A stretch of DNA of 64,000 bases from Paenisporosarcina antarctica (GCF_004367585.1 NZ_CP038015.1:1804001-1868000), one strand, 5' to 3'. Shown: positions 37,005 through 47,696, numbered from the stretch's first letter. Notes: a model not told the origin generated them from the sequence alone. Translations and numbers: made by a program.

Positions 37005-38507
37005 TTAAACCAATTGATAAATCCGTCCATATTTCTCTTCTAAATACTCCACTAAGTATGTCGCATTTAATCCCTCACCAGTTGCATCTTGAAGAATTTC
37101 TAATGGTTTCTTCATACTGCCATGACGATGAACTTTCTCCGTTAACCAATCTTTAATCGGTTCTAAATTTCCGTTTGCACAAAGGTCATCAAAGTGTGGA
37201 AGATCTATCAACATAGCTGATTTCAGTTGAGAAGCGTACAAAAATCCGAGTGCATAAGATGGGAAGTAGCCAAATGCCCCACCTGCCCAGTGAACATCTT
37301 GTAAAATCCCTTCCGCATCATTTGTTGGTCGTACACCTAAGTATTCTTCATATTTATCATTCCAAATTTGAGGAAGCTCTTCAACTTGCATATCTCCATT
37401 AAATAACCCTTTTTCGATTTCGTAACGAATCATAATATGAAGTGGATAAGTTAATTCGTCAGCCTCAATTCGAATGAGCGATGACTTGGATTCATTGATG
37501 GCTGCTAAGAAATCCATTACTGCAACATGACCAAATTGTTCAGGCGCGTATGCTTGAAGAGTTGAAAAGTTCTGTTCCCAAAACTTTTCGTTACGGCCTA
37601 CAAAGTTTTCATAAAATAATGACTGTGATTCATGGATTCCCATTGATGTTCCAGTTGAAAGGGGTAATCCTTCTAATTCAGCTGAGATATTTTGTTCGTA
37701 TAATGCATGACCACATTCATGTATAGTTCCGAAAATCGCTGTCCGGAAATCATTTTCATCATATTTTGTCGTTATTCGAACATCACCACGATTTAAACCG
37801 GTAGCGAAAGGATGTACGGTTTCATCTAAGCGTCCAGCGTTGAAGTCATAACCAAGCTGTTTTAAGATGTCTAAACTAAATTGTTTTTGCTTTTCTTTTG
37901 GAAAATATTTAAATAAGAAATCTGTTTTAGGTTGATTTGGTGATTCAGCTATCTTTTTCGCTAAAGGAACAATTTTATTTCTTAATTCACCAAATACGTT
38001 ATCAAGAATTTCCGTCGTCATTCCTGGCTCATATTCATTAAGTAGTGTGTTGTAAGGGTTGTTATCTTTTACTCCCCAGAAAGAAACGAATCTTTTAGTC
38101 GTTTCAACGATTTCTTTTAAATATGGGAAAAATAAAGAGAAATCGGATTTTTCTTTAGCTTCTTCCCATACAGACTCCGCTTTTGATGTCAAAATCACAA
38201 AATCTCTATATTCATCTGCAGGAATTTTTTTACTCATATTGTATTCTTTTCTCATTTTTTCAACAGTTCGTTTTGTTATTAAATCCAAAGATTCTAAGTT
38301 ATTTTCTAGTTCTACTAGCATTTCCGCTAATTCATCAGAAGTTTGCATACCAAATACTTCAGAAGATAAAGTGCCAATTACTTGTGAACGTTGTTCGATT
38401 CCTTTTTTCGGAGCACCAGTTCGTAAGTCCCAATACATAAGGCCAATCGCTTCCGAATAAGCTTGCATCTTTTTAACATAATTAATAAATTTCTCTGTCG
38501 TTTCCAT
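37005..38507 (-). CDS. M32-family metallocarboxypeptidase
   Basis: 500 residues, all-alpha, with the metal-binding HECGH in GTIHECGHALYEQ (about residue 264) and the third ligand Glu in GIHESQSLFYENFVG about 25 residues later. It removes C-terminal residues from peptides in the cytosol. Family members prefer Arg/Lys or broad residues. Stands alone between two terminators. Confidence 0.93.
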   Translation of the reverse strand: METTEKFINYVKKMQAYSEAIGLMYWDLRTGAPKKGIEQRSQVIGTLSSEVFGMQTSDELAEMLVELENNLESLDLITKRTVEKMRKEYNMSKKIPADEYRDFVILTSKAESVWEEAKEKSDFSLFFPYLKEIVETTKRFVSFWGVKDNNPYNTLLNEYEPGMTTEILDNVFGELRNKIVPLAKKIAESPNQPKTDFLFKYFPKEKQKQFSLDILKQLGYDFNAGRLDETVHPFATGLNRGDVRITTKYDENDFRTAIFGTIHECGHALYEQNISAELEGLPLSTGTSMGIHESQSLFYENFVGRNEKFWEQNFSTLQAYAPEQFGHVAVMDFLAAINESKSSLIRIEADELTYPLHIMIRYEIEKGLFNGDMQVEELPQIWNDKYEEYLGVRPTNDAEGILQDVHWAGGAFGYFPSYALGFLYASQLKSAMLIDLPHFDDLCANGNLEPIKDWLTEKVHRHGSMKKPLEILQDATGEGLNATYLVEYLEEKYGRIYQLV

Positions 38508-38624
38508 GTCAAACCTCCTAAATACTAAAACATCTCTTTTATTTTATCATAAAGACTGAAAAGTTTTTCAATTAAACCAACAATTATTAGTGCGACCAAC
38601 TTCTCATAAATGTACTTTTAATAT

Positions 38625-39527
38625 TTAAGACTCTTCTTCATACCAAGGATTCAAGTGAATAAGAACTTCATCTACATCATGATGATTTTCCAAAATAATT
38701 TTCTTAATTTTGCGTGAAATATCATGTCCTTCTTGAATCGTCATATCCCCTGGAATACTAGCACGAATGTCTACAAGTATATAATGACCATGCTCCCTAG
38801 CCCGTAAGCGATCAATACGTTTTACCTCCGGAACTAAGTTAATTAAGTTAGCAAAGTCATTCAATCTTTCTTGAACTACGGTTTTTTCCATAAGTATATC
38901 TAAGGCTTCTTTACCAATCTCATAAGCTAGTTTGAAAACAAAAACGGATACAATAATACCCGCAAACGGATCTCCGTAAGATAGGATATGAATACTAAAA
39001 ATATCGCCAATCAAGGAGAGACCAATCCCTAAAACTGCGGCAATAGAAGCATAAACATCGGCAAGATGGTCATACGCTGTCGCAATTAATCCTTTGCTAT
39101 TAGTCAATTTTCCAATTCGAATTGTATACACGTATAAAACCTGTTTCCAGACAAGAGAAATGAAAGCTATTAGTAGAGCCAGGTAGCTTCCTTTGGCGGG
39201 TTCCTCGAAGAATGCAGAAATTGCTTCATAAGCAATATAAATTGCTGCCATTCCTAAAATTATCGCTATAATAGCAGAACTTATTACCTCAGCTTTGCCG
39301 TGCCCATAAGGATGGTCTTCATCTGCTGGACGTTTAGAAATACGCATGGATATTAAAGCAGCACAGGATGCTATAACATCCCCAGCATTATGAAACCCAT
39401 CGGCAAGAAGAACTGGACTTTTTACAATAAAACCAACGCTAATCTTAAGTCCAGTTAATATAACGTTACTTATTAAACTAATCCACACAGCTATGATTGA
39501 AGCATTAGAATTGTTACCTTTGAACAT
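38625..39527 (-). CDS. Cation diffusion facilitator (CDF) metal exporter
   Basis: 300 residues, six membrane segments and a cytoplasmic C-terminal domain (about 210-295). The membrane metal site is seen as LLADGFHNAGD (Asp, His, Asp) and the second pair in ATAYDHLADV, an HxxxD-type arrangement. Exports divalent metal such as Mn, Zn or Fe by proton antiport. Metal not decided by sequence. Confidence 0.9.
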   Translation of the reverse strand: MFKGNNSNASIIAVWISLISNVILTGLKISVGFIVKSPVLLADGFHNAGDVIASCAALISMRISKRPADEDHPYGHGKAEVISSAIIAIILGMAAIYIAYEAISAFFEEPAKGSYLALLIAFISLVWKQVLYVYTIRIGKLTNSKGLIATAYDHLADVYASIAAVLGIGLSLIGDIFSIHILSYGDPFAGIIVSVFVFKLAYEIGKEALDILMEKTVVQERLNDFANLINLVPEVKRIDRLRAREHGHYILVDIRASIPGDMTIQEGHDISRKIKKIILENHHDVDEVLIHLNPWYEEES

Positions 39528-39566
39528 AACTTGGTACCTCCACTAAAAGTTTTTCCCTTAGGCAAC

Positions 39567-39600
39567 AAAAACCCTTGACTGTTTTCAGTCAAGGGTTTTT
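39567..39600 (-). terminator. Terminator after ypvA
   Basis: AAAAACCCTTGACTG pairs perfectly with CAGTCAAGGGTTTTT. Confidence 0.88.
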
Positions 39601-39756
39601 GGAAGACTATTTAAAGTTCGATTAATTGTAAGGAGAGTCATATCAATCACTCATTAAATTCAGACGTCTAAAAATAATAACATGGATATATCTATATAAC
39701 AAGACGCTCTAGTTGGAAAGTTGATTAAATCATCTGGTTATGAATGTATTAATAAA

Positions 39757-41667
39757 TTAAACCCAATTTATTTCAACAGGTAGAACATGAGAGAATGATG
39801 TACTCAATTGTTTTTCTTCATTAGATAGTAATAAATGAATCGACCCGTGATCGGCGGATGTGCGAATAAGACGTCCCATACCTTGTTGTAGACGAAGTAA
39901 CATAAATGGCAACTCTACTTCTTCAAAAGGATTATTAGAGAATTTTCGCTTTGCATCAAATAAAGGATCATGTGGTGGAAATGGTAAATCAAAAATAATT
40001 ACGCGCGTTAATGCTTCTGCTGGCAAATCGAGACCTTCCCATAAATGATAAGAACATAATGTCGAGATAAGACCTGCTTGGAAATCACGCACTATGGAAG
40101 ATAATTCTCGTTCCCCTTCAAAAACCATGCCCAATCTTTCTTCAGCTGTTAGAGTGTGTTCAAAATTCACCATATCATGCTTTGATTTAAATAGTAATAG
40201 TGTTGGTTCCTTTGAGTCTACAAGTAACTCTTTCGCTTTTTGAGCTTTTGTCATATTAACTATAGAATGACCAAAAATTTTCATAACTTCATCGTAATCA
40301 AATGGTGATGGTACGCTAAACGAATGATATTGATCAATACCAAGCGCATCCGAAATATACGTAAAGTCCTTGTTTATGGACAATGTTGCTGAAGAGAATA
40401 CCACTGGTAGTTTACTTGTAAATAGTTTTTCATTTAATATGTCTGTTACCAATCGTGGCATAATGACAAGTGTTTCCAGACCATCTTTTTCTTCTAACCA
40501 ATCAACTGCATCACTCTTTTGAACAAATAATTTAAGAGAAAATACATATTGTTCTAAATACTCTTCAAACATACGAAGATCGTATTCGTCGATTGTATAA
40601 AGTTCAGACTCAAATACAAATTCTTCAAGAATTTGATCGACTAAGTTAACAATCTGACGTCCTATTTGCAGTACAAGATCGGTTTTCTTTATATGTAGAC
40701 GTTCTCCTTCTTCTCCATATGCATGTACAAGCAATTCCTTAAAAAAGTCATCATGTGAATCTTGCAACTTTTCAAGCAAGCGTAATGTTTTTTCACGCAC
40801 GCCATCTTGAGCAACACGATCAATTAATGATACAAGCGTTTGACTTTGTACTTCATACGTTAAAGCACGTTGAGCAGCAAATTCTAATAGATGACCTTCA
40901 TCTAAAATAATCATTGAAGTTTCAGGTAGTAGAGGCATTTGGCCTTCACGTAAACGCGATTCCTTCGTCCAAACATGCTCCATTAAAAAATCATGTGAAC
41001 AAATAATTAAATCTGCTGCTTCACGGTAATTTTGACGATGGATTGTTTGACCACAACGATTGCGAATATCACAAACAGCACATTGCTGAATTGGATGGTA
41101 ATTCACTTTTTGCCAGTCTTCATCGTTAACGTCTGGAAAAGCGCTGCGTTCACCATATGGATGAACAGGCTGCAATGATTGATGACCATAAACAAAGTCA
41201 GGAATACCATCTTCAATCTCTAATAAAAAATCCTCATTATTCGTTTTTTGTTCATGTTCAAGTCTCTTTAAACATAAGTATTGGTCACGAGATTTAGCTA
41301 AACGAACATCGATATTCCAACCTAGTGTATCTTGAAGCTTTTGAATATCGCCTTCTTTTTTTACAAGTTGGTCGATCAGTGTTTCATCTGCACATGAGAT
41401 TAATGCAGGTTTTCCTGTATAGCGAGCATATGAAATGGCAGGCAGTAAATAGGCGATGGTCTTTCCTGTTCCCACACCTGCTTCTGCAAACAAAACACTT
41501 TTCTCTTTTAGTGATTTTTCAATTTGATAGGCCATGAATATTTGCTCATCACGACATTCAAATCCTTTTTCAGGTAATTCATCATATAGGACATCTCCTA
41601 TCCAATCACTGAGCGATTCGAAAAACGAACGGTCTTTGGATAGTGCAAATGGTAAATTTTCTTTCAT
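39757..41667 (-). CDS. ypvA: DinG/XPD-family helicase YpvA
   Basis: 636 residues. Walker A EAGVGTGKT near residue 62, Fe-S cysteines in CAVCDIRNRCG (about 196-206), helicase motif DEGH instead of DEAH, and the last motif QGMGRLIRT. The iron-sulfur pattern is that of XPD/YoaA helicases, which unwind 5' to 3' and help DNA repair. Shares its neighbourhood with rlmL-like and rnpB as in Bacillus. A second, different DinG-type gene is at 56188. Confidence 0.9.
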   Translation of the reverse strand: MKENLPFALSKDRSFFESLSDWIGDVLYDELPEKGFECRDEQIFMAYQIEKSLKEKSVLFAEAGVGTGKTIAYLLPAISYARYTGKPALISCADETLIDQLVKKEGDIQKLQDTLGWNIDVRLAKSRDQYLCLKRLEHEQKTNNEDFLLEIEDGIPDFVYGHQSLQPVHPYGERSAFPDVNDEDWQKVNYHPIQQCAVCDIRNRCGQTIHRQNYREAADLIICSHDFLMEHVWTKESRLREGQMPLLPETSMIILDEGHLLEFAAQRALTYEVQSQTLVSLIDRVAQDGVREKTLRLLEKLQDSHDDFFKELLVHAYGEEGERLHIKKTDLVLQIGRQIVNLVDQILEEFVFESELYTIDEYDLRMFEEYLEQYVFSLKLFVQKSDAVDWLEEKDGLETLVIMPRLVTDILNEKLFTSKLPVVFSSATLSINKDFTYISDALGIDQYHSFSVPSPFDYDEVMKIFGHSIVNMTKAQKAKELLVDSKEPTLLLFKSKHDMVNFEHTLTAEERLGMVFEGERELSSIVRDFQAGLISTLCSYHLWEGLDLPAEALTRVIIFDLPFPPHDPLFDAKRKFSNNPFEEVELPFMLLRLQQGMGRLIRTSADHGSIHLLLSNEEKQLSTSFSHVLPVEINWV

Positions 41668-41724
41668 ATAAATCCCCTTTCAAACGATAACAAAACGGAT
41701 AGGTTGACCTATCCGTTTCGTGTA

Positions 41725-42861
41725 CTAATCACGAGGTGATTTTCTACCCCAATATTGATAATATTCTGTTTGAATAAATCCATTAAATAATTTACGTTTT
41801 TTAGTGGCTCTTCGTCCATATAATGTTTCAAAGTCTTCCATTGAAGACAACATATAAACAGACCATGATGGATGATCGTCCATTATACGTCCCAAATCAT
41901 CAATCATATCACCTATGACATCGATGTCGCCAATACGCTCACCATAAGGTGGATTTCCAATCATCACTCCATCTAAAGAAGTGGATGTGAAATCTCGTAG
42001 TGGACGTTGTTTCCAATGAATTAAGTCAGAAAAACCAGCTTCAATTGCATTTTTTTTTGCAATATCAACCATTCTAGGATCAATATCAGAACCTGTAATA
42101 TCTAAAGGTTGGTCGTATTTGGCTAAATCTTCTGCTTCTATACGAACTTCATCCCATATTTTTTTTGACATCCAAGGCCAGTCTTCGCTTAAAAATCCAC
42201 GATTATACCCAGGTGCTAAGTTTTGTCCAATCATTGCAGCTTCAATAGGAATCGTTCCTGAACCACAGACAGGATCCACAAACGGTCTATTCGGATTCCA
42301 CTTCGAAATATAAACTAGGGCCGCAGCTAGTGTTTCTTTTAATGGTGCTTCCCCTTGTTCTAAACGATAACCACGTTTATGTAGCCCAACACCACTTGTA
42401 TCAATGCTTAGCTTTACAACATCTTTTAATATACTCACTTCAATCTTAAATGTTGGACCAGATTCATCTAAAAATCCTATTCGTTTGTGTGCTAACTTTA
42501 ATCGTTCGACGATTGCTTTTTTAACAATCGCTTGGCAATCTGGCACGCTAAACAATGTTGATTTTACGGATTTCCCTTGAACAGGAAACGCTGCATCCAC
42601 CGATAAATATTTTTCCCAAGGAATAGCTTTAGTTTGTTCAAATAATTGATCAAATGTAGTCGCTTTAAAGTCACCCGCAATAATTTTGACTCTGTCCGCA
42701 ACACGAAGCCACATATTGGCACGTGCAATTGCAAGTTCGTCACCCTCAAAGTAAATTTTACCGTTTTCTGTTTTAGTTTCAAATCCTAATGCTTTTACTT
42801 CATCTGCCACAATGGATTCTAAGCCCATAGCTGATGTAGCTACTAATCGATGAGTCGTCAT
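41725..42861 (-). CDS. THUMP-domain 23S rRNA guanine methyltransferase (RlmL/YpsC-like)
   Basis: 378 residues: ferredoxin-like plus THUMP RNA-binding part (1-160) and a Rossmann SAM domain. SAM motif in FVDPVCGSGTIPIEAAMIG (about 190-208) and catalytic NPPYGERIG (about 305) are intact. Methylates a guanine N2 of 23S rRNA. Lies directly behind rnpB, as in Bacillus (ypsC). Confidence 0.9.
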   Translation of the reverse strand: MTTHRLVATSAMGLESIVADEVKALGFETKTENGKIYFEGDELAIARANMWLRVADRVKIIAGDFKATTFDQLFEQTKAIPWEKYLSVDAAFPVQGKSVKSTLFSVPDCQAIVKKAIVERLKLAHKRIGFLDESGPTFKIEVSILKDVVKLSIDTSGVGLHKRGYRLEQGEAPLKETLAAALVYISKWNPNRPFVDPVCGSGTIPIEAAMIGQNLAPGYNRGFLSEDWPWMSKKIWDEVRIEAEDLAKYDQPLDITGSDIDPRMVDIAKKNAIEAGFSDLIHWKQRPLRDFTSTSLDGVMIGNPPYGERIGDIDVIGDMIDDLGRIMDDHPSWSVYMLSSMEDFETLYGRRATKKRKLFNGFIQTEYYQYWGRKSPRD

Positions 42862-42910
42862 CTTCTCATCCTTTCTTTTACCTATATTTCATAAATGTTC
42901 TTCTCTATTA

Positions 42911-42940
42911 AGAAAAGCTCTCCGAATTAGTGGAGAGCTT
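42911..42940 (-). terminator. Terminator of RNase P RNA
   Basis: AAGCTCTCC pairs with GGAGAGCTT over an 8-nt loop, followed on the minus strand by TTTTCTT. Confidence 0.85.
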
Positions 42941-42956
42941 GTACAATCAAGTATAA

Positions 42957-43356
42957 CCAATTAGAAAACCCAATAAGCCATGTTTTGTTATCACGTACTC
43001 AAACGGCTTACGCCTCGTACAAGTGATTAGTAATCATCTATCTACAGACAAAGTCTGTCCCTCAATTCGTTTAATTCCTGCATGAGAGTGCCCCTACCAT
43101 AATTTGGGTTTCTCGCTCGTGGGGTTTACCTCGTTCCACCTGAAACGTTTCCGAGTCAGCTCCGTCACTGTGGCACTTTCAGAGAACTTTGACCATATCC
43201 GAAGACTTAGGTGTTATTCCCGCCGTCAGCTTTTACACTGCCTTAGCTTATTTTTTGGCTAAGCACGAACATTACGGTCATCTCAGAACCGTGCGAGCAT
43301 GGACTTTCCTCTACAACGTCTAGCGTTGCAGCGATTACCTGGATTAACTAAATGGT
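42957..43356 (-). ncRNA. rnpB: RNase P RNA, Bacillus type B
   Basis: About 400 nt on the minus strand with the universal core: GAGGAAAGTCCATGCTCGCA near the 5' part, GAGATGACCGTA, the region around AAAGTGCCACAGTGAC, TGGAACGAGGTAAACCCCAC, then GAGAAACCC and a 3' GTACGAGG...ACAAAACATGGCTTA. Closing helix P1 pairs CCATTTAGTTAATCC with GGGTTTTCTAATTGG and sets the ends. The strong P15/L15 and type B elements match Bacillus rnpB. Cleaves pre-tRNA 5' leaders with the RnpA protein. Confidence 0.95.
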
Positions 43357-43362
43357 CTCCAT

Positions 43363-43391
43363 ATTATACTTGATTTGGATCAGTAAATCAA
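43363..43391 (-). promoter_or_regulatory. SigA-type promoter of rnpB
   Basis: On the minus strand TTGATT (43391-43386), 17-bp spacer, TATAAT (43368-43363), with start predicted just before the mature 5' end. Confidence 0.75.
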
Positions 43392-43410
43392 TCCAATTAT
43401 TAATGTTCAA

Positions 43411-43704
43411 TTATTCGTACAACTTACTGCCAAAAACATGTTTCTCCAGGTTAGAAAGTCGTTTTAAAATATCAAAATTCGTTGTACCTGTTGTTGTTGG
43501 TGCAGCTTGACGTTTTGGTGCTTCTTCTAATTCGCCTTTTAAGCGTCTGTTTTCTACTTTTAACGTTTCAATTGTTTGCATAAAAGTATTGTAGTCTTGA
43601 ATGACATCATCTAAAAACTGATCTACTTCATCTATTTGATATCCACGTACACCCTTTTTAAATTCTTTCTCTAAAATGATTTCTGGAGTTAATTTCGTAT
43701 CCAT
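43411..43704 (-). CDS. gpsB: Cell-division regulator GpsB
   Basis: 97 residues with the DivIVA-like N-terminus [19 protein letters not shown] and coiled coil, then a linker and a short C-terminal trimer region ([14 protein letters not shown]). Guides PBP1 between septal and lateral cell-wall synthesis. ATG 43704 is nine bases behind GGAAGG; the two earlier ATGs overlap or abut this site. ponA, its known partner gene, is 5 kb away. Confidence 0.93.
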   Translation of the reverse strand: MDTKLTPEIILEKEFKKGVRGYQIDEVDQFLDDVIQDYNTFMQTIETLKVENRRLKGELEEAPKRQAAPTTTGTTNFDILKRLSNLEKHVFGSKLYE

Positions 43705-43778
43705 ATACATCATCCTTCCATTGTTACATGAGATTTATTATAGCATAAAGATCGTTTTAAAGGTCATTTGAAAATGTA

Positions 43779-45059
43779 TTATGTGTCGAAATCTGCGCTT
43801 GCCCGGGAAATAGTCTGTTTATTTATTATGCGTTGTAAACGCTTATTAAATTCCATCTTTTTTCGGTCTTTTTGTAGTGGTTTCAAATTCTTAGTTTGAT
43901 GTAAAAGTAGAACTGCTAATTCAACATGGCCTATTGCAGCATCAAAATCTTTTTTAACATGCTCTGCTATTTTCGCTAGTTCTTCATACGTTTTTATTTG
44001 CCACACATCAGACAAATTAGTAAGTGATTTCTCAAAAGCTTCGTATGCAAAATTCATTTGTTTGCGTCGTTTATATTCAAATCCTAAATAGTAAAAAGCT
44101 TGAGCAGCTTCACTCTTACTGTATTGGCTAATAATTTCTTCGAAAGCAACTTGACCTCTATCAAAGTCTTTTAAATCTGAAAACCACTTTCCAATATTTG
44201 TAGAGGAGACACTTGAATCATTATATTGGTCTTGTAAAATTAACTTAGTCGTATGAACATATAAGGTAAGTAGTGATAATATGTCCCATTCATTATGTTT
44301 TAGCACTTTTAATAGCGTGGTAGGATTTCCACTCTTTACTGCATCTAAATATATAATTGGAGCTAAATGACCAGGAATATCTCCCACTCTCTTGAATCCA
44401 AGTTTCTCTTCTTCAATTTGGACAAGTTTGAATTGATCGAGTTCATTTCGCCAAATTCTTCTCGATCCATGAAGTAAATCGATATGTACAGGATCCGCTA
44501 ATCGTGGTAAATGTTCTCGATTTAATATCCACCGCGTCTGTAACTGTGGCCAGTCAAAACTTTTTCCATTATAAGTGACAACAGTATGGCCTGGTTTCCA
44601 TAAGTTGGATTCATAAAGGAAAGCAGCTTCATTACTAGGGTCCGCTAACACATGTTGAGTCATTTCAAAATGACCCTTTTTCCAAACCAATTGTCCAATT
44701 AAAAAAATATAGGTACCTGTGCCTTTTAAACCTGTAGTTTCTGTATCAAAAAAGATGACTTGTTGTCCTTCTGTTGAAATGGGATGAACACCTTGAAATG
44801 AATTCCACAAAGCTAGTGCATCAAAGACTTCACTCAGTTTAATATCGCCATGAATATGGTCAAGATCATAGATAATCTTTTTCTCGAAAACAATACCAAA
44901 TTCATTTTCAATAACTGTTAATCCAGCTTTTACCCACTCATCTGTATATTTTGGTTTTTGGGGAACAACAAAAGGAGTCAGCAATTGTGGTTTTACTGGC
45001 TTTTTTTTAATCAGCTTTTTCATTTGTAAAAGATTTTTTTCAAATGACATAGGATTCAC
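43779..45059 (-). CDS. mrfB: DEDDh exonuclease MrfB (YprB)
   Basis: 426 residues: an RNase H-like exonuclease domain with FFDTETTGLKG (about 107-117, catalytic Asp and Glu) and VTYNGKSFDWPQ (Asp), followed by TPR-like helices (about 300-400). Partner of helicase MrfA in mitomycin C-damage repair in Bacillus. Overlaps mrfA by four bases. Confidence 0.9.
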   Translation of the reverse strand: MNPMSFEKNLLQMKKLIKKKPVKPQLLTPFVVPQKPKYTDEWVKAGLTVIENEFGIVFEKKIIYDLDHIHGDIKLSEVFDALALWNSFQGVHPISTEGQQVIFFDTETTGLKGTGTYIFLIGQLVWKKGHFEMTQHVLADPSNEAAFLYESNLWKPGHTVVTYNGKSFDWPQLQTRWILNREHLPRLADPVHIDLLHGSRRIWRNELDQFKLVQIEEEKLGFKRVGDIPGHLAPIIYLDAVKSGNPTTLLKVLKHNEWDILSLLTLYVHTTKLILQDQYNDSSVSSTNIGKWFSDLKDFDRGQVAFEEIISQYSKSEAAQAFYYLGFEYKRRKQMNFAYEAFEKSLTNLSDVWQIKTYEELAKIAEHVKKDFDAAIGHVELAVLLLHQTKNLKPLQKDRKKMEFNKRLQRIINKQTISRASADFDT

Positions 45060-47344
45060 CTTTTAATTGATTCTATTTGCAAATATAGGAGAAGCTTCAG
45101 CACTTCACCTTTTAAACCAGCTTCAGCATCTTGTGGCCCAATACACGCAGGACACCCCTGGTCACATGGACAAAATGTAACATGTTGTTCTACATGGGCT
45201 AGTAGTTCTGGCCACACTTCAAATACACGTTCACTAATGCCAATTCCCCCTGGGTAGCTATCATAAACAAAAAATGTGGGCAGTTCTGCATGAATTGATT
45301 TCACTTGTGGTACTACATGAATATCACGACGATCACATTGGACAAATAAGGGGATAAACGATGCAATAGACGATGCAGTTCCTGTCATAGCATCTGAAAG
45401 CATGGCTTCTGTCCATCCTTGTGGTCTTTCAAAGCTCAACCAACTTGAAGACGTATGTAATTCTTCTGGAGGTAGTTGAATTGGTCCTGACCCGATATTG
45501 TCATGTGTATCGAAACGGATTTTCTTGAACATCGTTGCCATTGCTATTATAGAGATATCTCCATAGCTTATAGAACCATTGTGATGAACTTTATTTTGGT
45601 CTTCACTCATCACTTTTAGTTCAATTGCTAAATTGGCATCTGTAAAATAATCAACGTCAACTTCTCGTACAAATGCTTTCTTTTCTTCCCAGTCCAATTT
45701 TTCTACTTGGAATTGAATCCCTTGATGTAGATAAATCGCTTCTTCATGAAGCAGTGTCATCGCACTATAACGATCCATTTCACCAATTACTTTTGTTGAA
45801 GCTGGTATGGTTTTATCAATTATTATGACATTTTCCTGTGATGCGGAGCGTAGACTGATTTCATGTGCTGGAAAACGATCACTCATCCAGTGCCATTTGT
45901 CTGAAGTTCTCACTAATATACCTTCTGCTTCTAAATAGGCAAGTAATTCTTGAATTTCAAACTCACCGTATTGTTCAGTCGTTTTAAAAGGCAATTCAAA
46001 TGACGCACATTTTAAATGATCCATTAAAATGATTAAATTGTCAGGATGTATACGGGCTTCTTCAGGCGACTGTCCAAGTAAGAATGACGGATGATTTACA
46101 ATATATTGATCTAGTGTAGTCGATTGTGCAACATAGATAATAAGTGCTTCATCTTGTCTTCTCCCTGCTCTACCGGCTTGCTGCCAAGCACTCGCAATAT
46201 TCCCAGGGTATCCAGTCATTATGCAAGCTTGCAATTGACCAATATCTACTCCTAGTTCTAAAGCATTTGTACTAACCACAGTTCGGATGGTACCTTCACG
46301 TAGCCCTTTTTCAATCAACCTACGTTCAGAAGGTAAATAGCCTCCACGGTATCCTCTAATAGATTCATCATTTATTTTCTTTTTGTTTAACTCTTTTAAA
46401 TAGGTAACTAGCATTTCAACTCGAACTCTACTTTTAGCAAAAACGATTGTTTGAATTTCTTCTTTATACAAACGCTTTGCCAAATCTCTTACTTCTAAGA
46501 TGGCACTTCGTCTTACACCAAACGTTGGATGAACAATCGGTGGATTATAAAATATGAAATTCTTTTTACCTGACGGTGCACCGTTTTGATCGATAAGTTT
46601 ATGAGACTCGTTAGTAAGCGATTCTGCTAATTCTTTTGGATTTGCAATCGTTGCAGAAGTACAAATAAAAACCGGATTACTTCCATAATATTGACAAATA
46701 CGCTTTAACCGCCGTAACACATGTGCAACATGACTACCAAAAACACCTTTATATGTATGGAGTTCATCTACTACGATAAATTTTAAGTTTTCAAATAATG
46801 AAACCCATTTCGTATGGTGAGGTAAAATTCCCGAATGTAGCATATCTGGATTTGTTAATACAATGTGTCCGGCCTTTCTTACTTTTGTGCGAATTGCTGG
46901 CGAAGTATCCCCATCGTATGTGTAACTCAAAATATCTTGATTCATTTGTTCGATTAATAAATTCAAATCAGATTTTTGGTCTTGTGCGAGAGCTTTGGTT
47001 GGAAATAAATATAGAGCACGTGAAGACGTATCTTCTACGATTGACTGTAAAACTGGTAAATGATAACAAAGTGATTTTCCAGATGCTGTAGGTGTAATCG
47101 CTGTAAAAGATTGACCGTCTCTCGCGGTATCATAAGCTTGTCGCTGATGGCTATATAGTTGATTTATTCCTCTTTTTTTTAATGCTTGTTTAATCGAGGA
47201 ATGCAAATCTTCCGGAAAATCCGCTAAAGAAGCCTCTTTTTCCTCTATAGTGTGCCAATGAACGATACGTTCTCTCATAACTGGGTCTTGCTTCCATTCC
47301 TTAAGAAGATCACTTATCTTTTGTTTCTTGATCAAGCTTTTCAC
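45056..47344 (-). CDS. mrfA: DEAD-box-type repair helicase MrfA (YprA)
   Basis: 762 residues. Two RecA domains: Walker A TPTASGKSLCYHLP near residue 84, motif II DELH, motif VI QQAGRAGRRQDE. The C-terminus is the MZB/DUF1998 domain with four cysteines in CPCDQGCPACIG, needed for zinc binding. 3'-5' helicase repairing mitomycin C adducts independent of UvrABC. Overlaps the DUF1798 gene upstream. Confidence 0.92.
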   Translation of the reverse strand: MKSLIKKQKISDLLKEWKQDPVMRERIVHWHTIEEKEASLADFPEDLHSSIKQALKKRGINQLYSHQRQAYDTARDGQSFTAITPTASGKSLCYHLPVLQSIVEDTSSRALYLFPTKALAQDQKSDLNLLIEQMNQDILSYTYDGDTSPAIRTKVRKAGHIVLTNPDMLHSGILPHHTKWVSLFENLKFIVVDELHTYKGVFGSHVAHVLRRLKRICQYYGSNPVFICTSATIANPKELAESLTNESHKLIDQNGAPSGKKNFIFYNPPIVHPTFGVRRSAILEVRDLAKRLYKEEIQTIVFAKSRVRVEMLVTYLKELNKKKINDESIRGYRGGYLPSERRLIEKGLREGTIRTVVSTNALELGVDIGQLQACIMTGYPGNIASAWQQAGRAGRRQDEALIIYVAQSTTLDQYIVNHPSFLLGQSPEEARIHPDNLIILMDHLKCASFELPFKTTEQYGEFEIQELLAYLEAEGILVRTSDKWHWMSDRFPAHEISLRSASQENVIIIDKTIPASTKVIGEMDRYSAMTLLHEEAIYLHQGIQFQVEKLDWEEKKAFVREVDVDYFTDANLAIELKVMSEDQNKVHHNGSISYGDISIIAMATMFKKIRFDTHDNIGSGPIQLPPEELHTSSSWLSFERPQGWTEAMLSDAMTGTASSIASFIPLFVQCDRRDIHVVPQVKSIHAELPTFFVYDSYPGGIGISERVFEVWPELLAHVEQHVTFCPCDQGCPACIGPQDAEAGLKGEVLKLLLYLQIESIKR

Positions 47345-47696
47345 CTTCTAGCTGTTGAACATGTATAAATGTTTGCAATGTATAACAAGTTGATTGTATC
47401 GACTGAGCAAATCTTTTTTTGCCTGTCTCTTTATAAAATGATTGAACAACATATTGATTGAAAGCTTCAATAGCTGCGTCAATTTGTTGGATTCTCATAT
47501 GTTTTGGACGTTTATCATCAAGCCATATTCTTGCCTGTTCTCTCCATTCAATTAAAAAGGCATGCCACTGATCGGCATGAGGTTTAACTTGCGAAAAAAA
47601 ATCTGGTGTTGAGTCCGTATTACGCATTTCTTGGTGACGAGTTAAACATGTTTGACTTTCTTCTAAAATCAATTTTGTGTGTTCGTTTAACTTCAT
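47310..47696 (-). CDS. DUF1798 (YppE-like) protein
   Basis: 128 residues, all-helical, like Bacillus YppE: an N-terminal CLTRHQEMRNTDSTPDFF and a mid-part QIDAAIEAFNQYVVQSFY match the family. Function unknown. Overlaps the start of mrfA by 35 bases, so translation may be coupled. Confidence 0.82.
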   Translation of the reverse strand: MKLNEHTKLILEESQTCLTRHQEMRNTDSTPDFFSQVKPHADQWHAFLIEWREQARIWLDDKRPKHMRIQQIDAAIEAFNQYVVQSFYKETGKKRFAQSIQSTCYTLQTFIHVQQLEGEKLDQETKDK